Assembly: GCF_001886185.1 (NCBI RefSeq)
Contig: NZ_JXLA01000026.1
Coordinates: 1-64,000 of the forward strand
Length of the DNA: 64,000 nt
Direction of reading: 5' to 3'
From: Enterococcus raffinosus
GTDB taxonomy: Bacteria; Bacillota; Bacilli; Lactobacillales; Enterococcaceae
Position numbers and translations under genes: made by a program. Shown piece by piece: positions 61,101 to 64,000 of the stretch (positions within the stretch are counted from its first letter, which is position 1; each line of letters opens with the position of its first letter). A model generated the notes under the pieces. The model had not been told where the DNA came from. It did no database searches and was given only the letters and a program-made list of their open reading frames with translations.

Positions 61101-62567
61101 TTATTGATAATACTCTGGTAATTTAAAACCATACTCTGTTTCAAATAACTTTCCTACTTGTAGCAATAAATCTTCCCGTCCCCGTGCAGCCATAAATTGA
61201 ATACCTAGGGGCAAGCCTTCTGAGGTCACATGTGTCGGTAAACTAATTGCCGGTTGACCTGTTAAATTTGCTAACTGAGTATAAGGGGTAATTTGTAAAC
61301 TCTTCTCAAACATGCGATCAATTAAATGAAGAAGTTCCGACTCCGTTAGCGTAGCTGCTGCTTCAAGTGCATCCCGAACCTCATCGCTTACTAAATGATC
61401 ACTCAACTTAGGCGCGGTCTCCGCGGTCGTTGGGGTCAAGAGCAGATCATATTTCGTAAATAATTCTTCCATTTTAAAAGCAGCGTAATCCCATTGATTC
61501 AAGGCATTTACAAAATGACTAGCTGGAATTTTTTTTCCATATTGATAGATTCCCCACGTCATCAATTCCATATCATTCTTTTCAACCGGTCGTTTCATGC
61601 CTTTTTCGATCCCTGAAAACATCGCCGCAGTTTCTGCACCGTTCATTAAGTAATAACTGGTGATTATCTCATTTCCATTTACTGGATACGAAATCATTTC
61701 TACTTGATGTCCCTTTTCCGATAAGAAATCCCGTGCTTGTTCCACTGCTTTGACTGCTTCATCAGAAACTGGCGAATCGATTGGAGAATCAATAATGACT
61801 GCTATTCGCAGTTTCTTTCCATGTGCTGCTTGAAAATGCTGCCAAGCTCTTTCAGGTGCTTGATAGGGTGCTGCACTATGGATACTGCGCATTCCATAGA
61901 AGAGTTTCTCCGTATCACGCATTGAAACAGTTAATGCAAAATCGATTGCCGCTCCTTGCCAGCCACGCCATCCGCTTGGACCAACTGGCATCACTCCTCG
62001 AGTAGGCTTTAACCCAATCAATCCGCAAAACGAGGCAGGGATTCGGATGGAACCGCCGCCATCGCTTGCTCCTGCGATCGGAACGATTCCGGATGCGACT
62101 GCACTGGCAGCGCCTCCGCTAGAACCGCCAGAATAATAGTCAAGATTCCATGGATTTTTGACAGAACCATAAATTTGAGCATCTGTAATATTTTTAAACC
62201 CAAATTCAGGTGTATTTGTTTGAGCAAAAGGGATCAAGCCATTTGCCACCAATTGATTAGTAAAATTACTACTATGACTTGCATGATGTTCTCGTAATAA
62301 CTTAGAACCTGATGTGCTTAGCCACCCTTTCTTTTCTTGCCCCAACATTTTTAATGGGATCGGTAGACCAGCAAACGGACGGTCCAAAATATTATCTAGT
62401 TTTTCATATTCTTTAAGTGCCTCTTGCTCCATTATCGTTACAAAAGCATTTAGAGCTGAATTTTGTTTAAGAACCCTTTCTTCAAATTTCTTCAATAATT
62501 CTTGAAAGCTTATTTCTTTTTTTCGCAGCAATTCTGCCCAATATAAACCATCTTTCATTAGCGACAC
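61101..62567 (-). CDS. Amidase, amidase-signature family
   Basis: 488 residues. Ser-cisSer-Lys triad: Lys73 in PIPLKML, Ser149 in SGGSSGGAA and Ser173 in SDGGGSIRIPAS, within the amidase signature. GatA-like fold, but with no GatB/GatC genes nearby it is probably a catabolic amidase or peptide amidase rather than the tRNA amidotransferase. Alone in its transcript or with the amidohydrolase gene 106 bp downstream. Confidence 0.9.
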   Translation of the reverse strand: MSLMKDGLYWAELLRKKEISFQELLKKFEERVLKQNSALNAFVTIMEQEALKEYEKLDNILDRPFAGLPIPLKMLGQEKKGWLSTSGSKLLREHHASHSSNFTNQLVANGLIPFAQTNTPEFGFKNITDAQIYGSVKNPWNLDYYSGGSSGGAASAVASGIVPIAGASDGGGSIRIPASFCGLIGLKPTRGVMPVGPSGWRGWQGAAIDFALTVSMRDTEKLFYGMRSIHSAAPYQAPERAWQHFQAAHGKKLRIAVIIDSPIDSPVSDEAVKAVEQARDFLSEKGHQVEMISYPVNGNEIITSYYLMNGAETAAMFSGIEKGMKRPVEKNDMELMTWGIYQYGKKIPASHFVNALNQWDYAAFKMEELFTKYDLLLTPTTAETAPKLSDHLVSDEVRDALEAAATLTESELLHLIDRMFEKSLQITPYTQLANLTGQPAISLPTHVTSEGLPLGIQFMAARGREDLLLQVGKLFETEYGFKLPEYYQ

Positions 62568-62771
62568 CTCGTTTTATGTTTTATTTATTATCACAAATTT
62601 TTTTGGATAATACTAGCAGCTGATTCTTAGAAAGAGGTAGAGGAATAAACCACTGAATTCAATCATTCTATATTAACACTTGCTGATGATGGTTGCGTTA
62701 GAAAGTCATCACCGCTGATTGAAACTTAGATTAAATAAGAACCCACATTGGATTTGTGAGTTCTTACTTTA
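62568..62771. other. Intergenic, terminator of the ABC operon
   Basis: 204 bp. Apart from the terminator at 62731-62765 and presumably the amidase promoter, I see no further element. Confidence 0.4.
62731..62765 (-). terminator. Terminator of the amino-acid ABC operon
   Basis: Minus strand AAGAACTCACA / TGTGGGTTCTT (one G-U) with a 7-nt loop, then TATTTAAT. It resembles the hairpin at 99-123 in its arms. Confidence 0.75.
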
Positions 62772-63431
62772 TCATATATATTTTTTTTGAAAATGAATTT
62801 CCAAACGTTTCTGAATATTGCCAACAATAATACAAAGCAGCCAATATATAATCGCTACTAAAATATACATAGATAAATAATCAAATGTTCGTCCGCCTAC
62901 GATTTTAGCTTTTTGAAAGATGTCTGGTACGGTGATCATAGCAGCTAAGGAAGTCCCTTTTACTAGATCCATCGCAACGTTACTTAAAGCCGGAATAGAA
63001 ATTCTCATCGCTTGAGGTAGAATAATGTAGCGCATCGTTGGAAAAAAACGATTTCCCAAAGCATTCGCAGCATCCCATTGACCTTTATTTACGCCTGCAA
63101 TTGAGCCACGATAGATTTCACCGATAAACGCACTACTGGTCAAGCTAAAACAAATAATTGCCGCGGCCACTGCATTTAATTGGTAAGGCAAACCAAAGTA
63201 CAATAAAAATAGTAAAACCAATGCTGGTGTTCCACGCAAGAAAGACAAGTAAAAACGTACAAAAAGCTGAAGGGGTTTCCAAGATATAAACCCTAAAATA
63301 GTTACAATTATTCCAAGAAAATTCCCAAGCAGAAAGGCTGCCACACTAATCCCTAACGTGTAGCCTAATCCGCTTACTATAAATGGAATAGATTCTATCA
63401 TTAAATTGATATCAATTGTAGGGATATACAT
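62772..63431 (-). CDS. Amino-acid ABC transporter permease
   Basis: 219 residues with five hydrophobic spans, HisM/GlnP family. ISVAAFLLGNFLG, SFLRGTPALVLLFLLYFGLP and the EAA loop (AANALGNRFFPTMRYIILPQAMRI) contacting the ATPase. One-base overlap (TAATG) with the binding protein gene. The ATPase gene is not on this side and is expected elsewhere, possibly upstream beyond the window. Confidence 0.93.
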   Translation of the reverse strand: MYIPTIDINLMIESIPFIVSGLGYTLGISVAAFLLGNFLGIIVTILGFISWKPLQLFVRFYLSFLRGTPALVLLFLLYFGLPYQLNAVAAAIICFSLTSSAFIGEIYRGSIAGVNKGQWDAANALGNRFFPTMRYIILPQAMRISIPALSNVAMDLVKGTSLAAMITVPDIFQKAKIVGGRTFDYLSMYILVAIIYWLLCIIVGNIQKRLEIHFQKKYI

Positions 63432-64000
63432 TAATCTGGTGAAACCTTTTCTGTTACTTCTTGTTTCGGTTTTACTGAAACATCTGTTCCAAAGTACTGT
63501 TCAGCTATTTTTGTTAAAGTCCCATCTTCTTTTAAATCCTTCAACGCATGATCAATTTTAGTTTTTAACATCTTATTTTCTTTTTTGAAAAGAAAACCAG
63601 TTGTATTTGCATTGAAGTAGACATCTTCTAAAATTTTTACGGGGATATCAGGTAACGCTGCTACGGACATTTTTTGCAGATAGTAGTCATTTAAGATCAC
63701 ATCTGTCCGGCCGTTTGCCACATCCGTTAAATATTGATCATTCGTAGCATTGTCGTAAGTAACTGCTTTTGCACCATATTTTTCCGCAAGTTTCATATAG
63801 CTAGTATTCGGTTCGCCTGCAGCCTTTTTCCCTTTTAAATCATCTAAAGAGTGAATGCCTGAGTCATCGCTTTTCCTAACGATCATGCTATCAAAAGAAT
63901 ATTTGATCGGGGATGAAAGAGAGAATTTTCCCGAACGCTCTTTAGACATGCCAAAGTCGTTGGCAGCAAAGTCGGCTTCCCCTCGATTAACTGCGGTAAC
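63431..64000 (-). CDS. Amino-acid ABC transporter binding protein, partial
   Basis: The frame stays open to the right edge of the window, so the 5' end (signal peptide) is missing; an internal Met at 63949 should not be taken as the start. About 189 residues are seen. SBP family 3 features: IHSLDDLKGKKAAGEPNTSY, NDYYLQKM, KTKIDHALKDLKEDGTLTKIAEQYFGTDV near the C-terminus. Binds a polar amino acid, cystine or similar, outside the membrane. Coupled to the permease gene by TAATG. Confidence 0.9.
   Translation of the reverse strand, partial: VTAVNRGEADFAANDFGMSKERSGKFSLSSPIKYSFDSMIVRKSDDSGIHSLDDLKGKKAAGEPNTSYMKLAEKYGAKAVTYDNATNDQYLTDVANGRTDVILNDYYLQKMSVAALPDIPVKILEDVYFNANTTGFLFKKENKMLKTKIDHALKDLKEDGTLTKIAEQYFGTDVSVKPKQEVTEKVSPD

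Overview
The window reads as chromosomal DNA of a low-GC Gram-positive coccus, most likely an Enterococcus or a close relative. The main evidence is a complete V-type ATPase operon in the Enterococcus hirae ntp order (F-I-K-E-C-G-A-B-D, then J), whose proteolipid carries the E. hirae sodium-site residues. Supporting evidence is a cggR-gap-pgk-tpi-eno glycolysis cluster without a phosphoglycerate mutase gene, RNA polymerase delta, two PTS proteins and an rpoN gene. Most genes are on the minus strand. I see no insertion sequence, prophage or CRISPR array.

Region 1 (1-7.2 kb) is an alpha-glucoside PTS locus: a stand-alone IIA protein, an RpiR-type regulator, a IICB permease and a GH4 6-phospho-alpha-glucosidase. 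Downstream of these on the same strand lie a 6-phosphogluconate dehydrogenase and a gluconate-kinase-like FGGY kinase. A decayed gene remnant lies at the left edge. Region 2 (7.2-17.9 kb) has a secreted propeller-like protein, a DUF6933-like fusion protein, rpmE2, rho, murA2, an unknown basic protein, fba, pyrG with a reiterative-transcription type attenuator, and a YueI-like gene.

Region 3 (18-30.9 kb) holds a SulP transporter, a lipoprotein with an EF-hand, the glycolytic genes (eno, tpiA, pgk, gap, cggR with a recognisable CggR operator), rpoN, a lone tRNA-Arg(CCG), a CYP152-like cytochrome P450, rpoE (delta) and a DUF1934 gene. Region 4 (30.9-34.1 kb) holds a LipL-like acyltransferase, an HD-domain dNTPase, a Nudix hydrolase and a glyoxalase.

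Region 5 (34.1-44.3 kb) is the V-ATPase operon plus the potassium transporter ntpJ. Its leader looks like a sodium riboswitch with an overlapping terminator. Region 6 (44.5-52.8 kb) has a PuuD-like hydrolase, a MacB-like ABC pair, an alanine/glycine symporter, an aldo-keto reductase and a self-regulated xre/membrane protein/NatAB-like ABC operon. Region 7 (52.8-59.8 kb) is the conserved repair and division block uvrC, trxA, mutS2, cvpA, zapA and divergent rnhC. Region 8 (59.8-64 kb) has an amidohydrolase, an amidase and an amino-acid ABC transporter whose binding protein runs off the right edge.

The most interesting points are the putative Na+ riboswitch in front of the Na+ V-ATPase, the coupling of GH4 phosphoglucosidase with gluconate catabolism but no gluconate permease, the CYP152-like P450, and well-preserved cis elements (pyrG attenuator, CggR operator, xre palindrome). 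Functions rest on motif reading without database searches.
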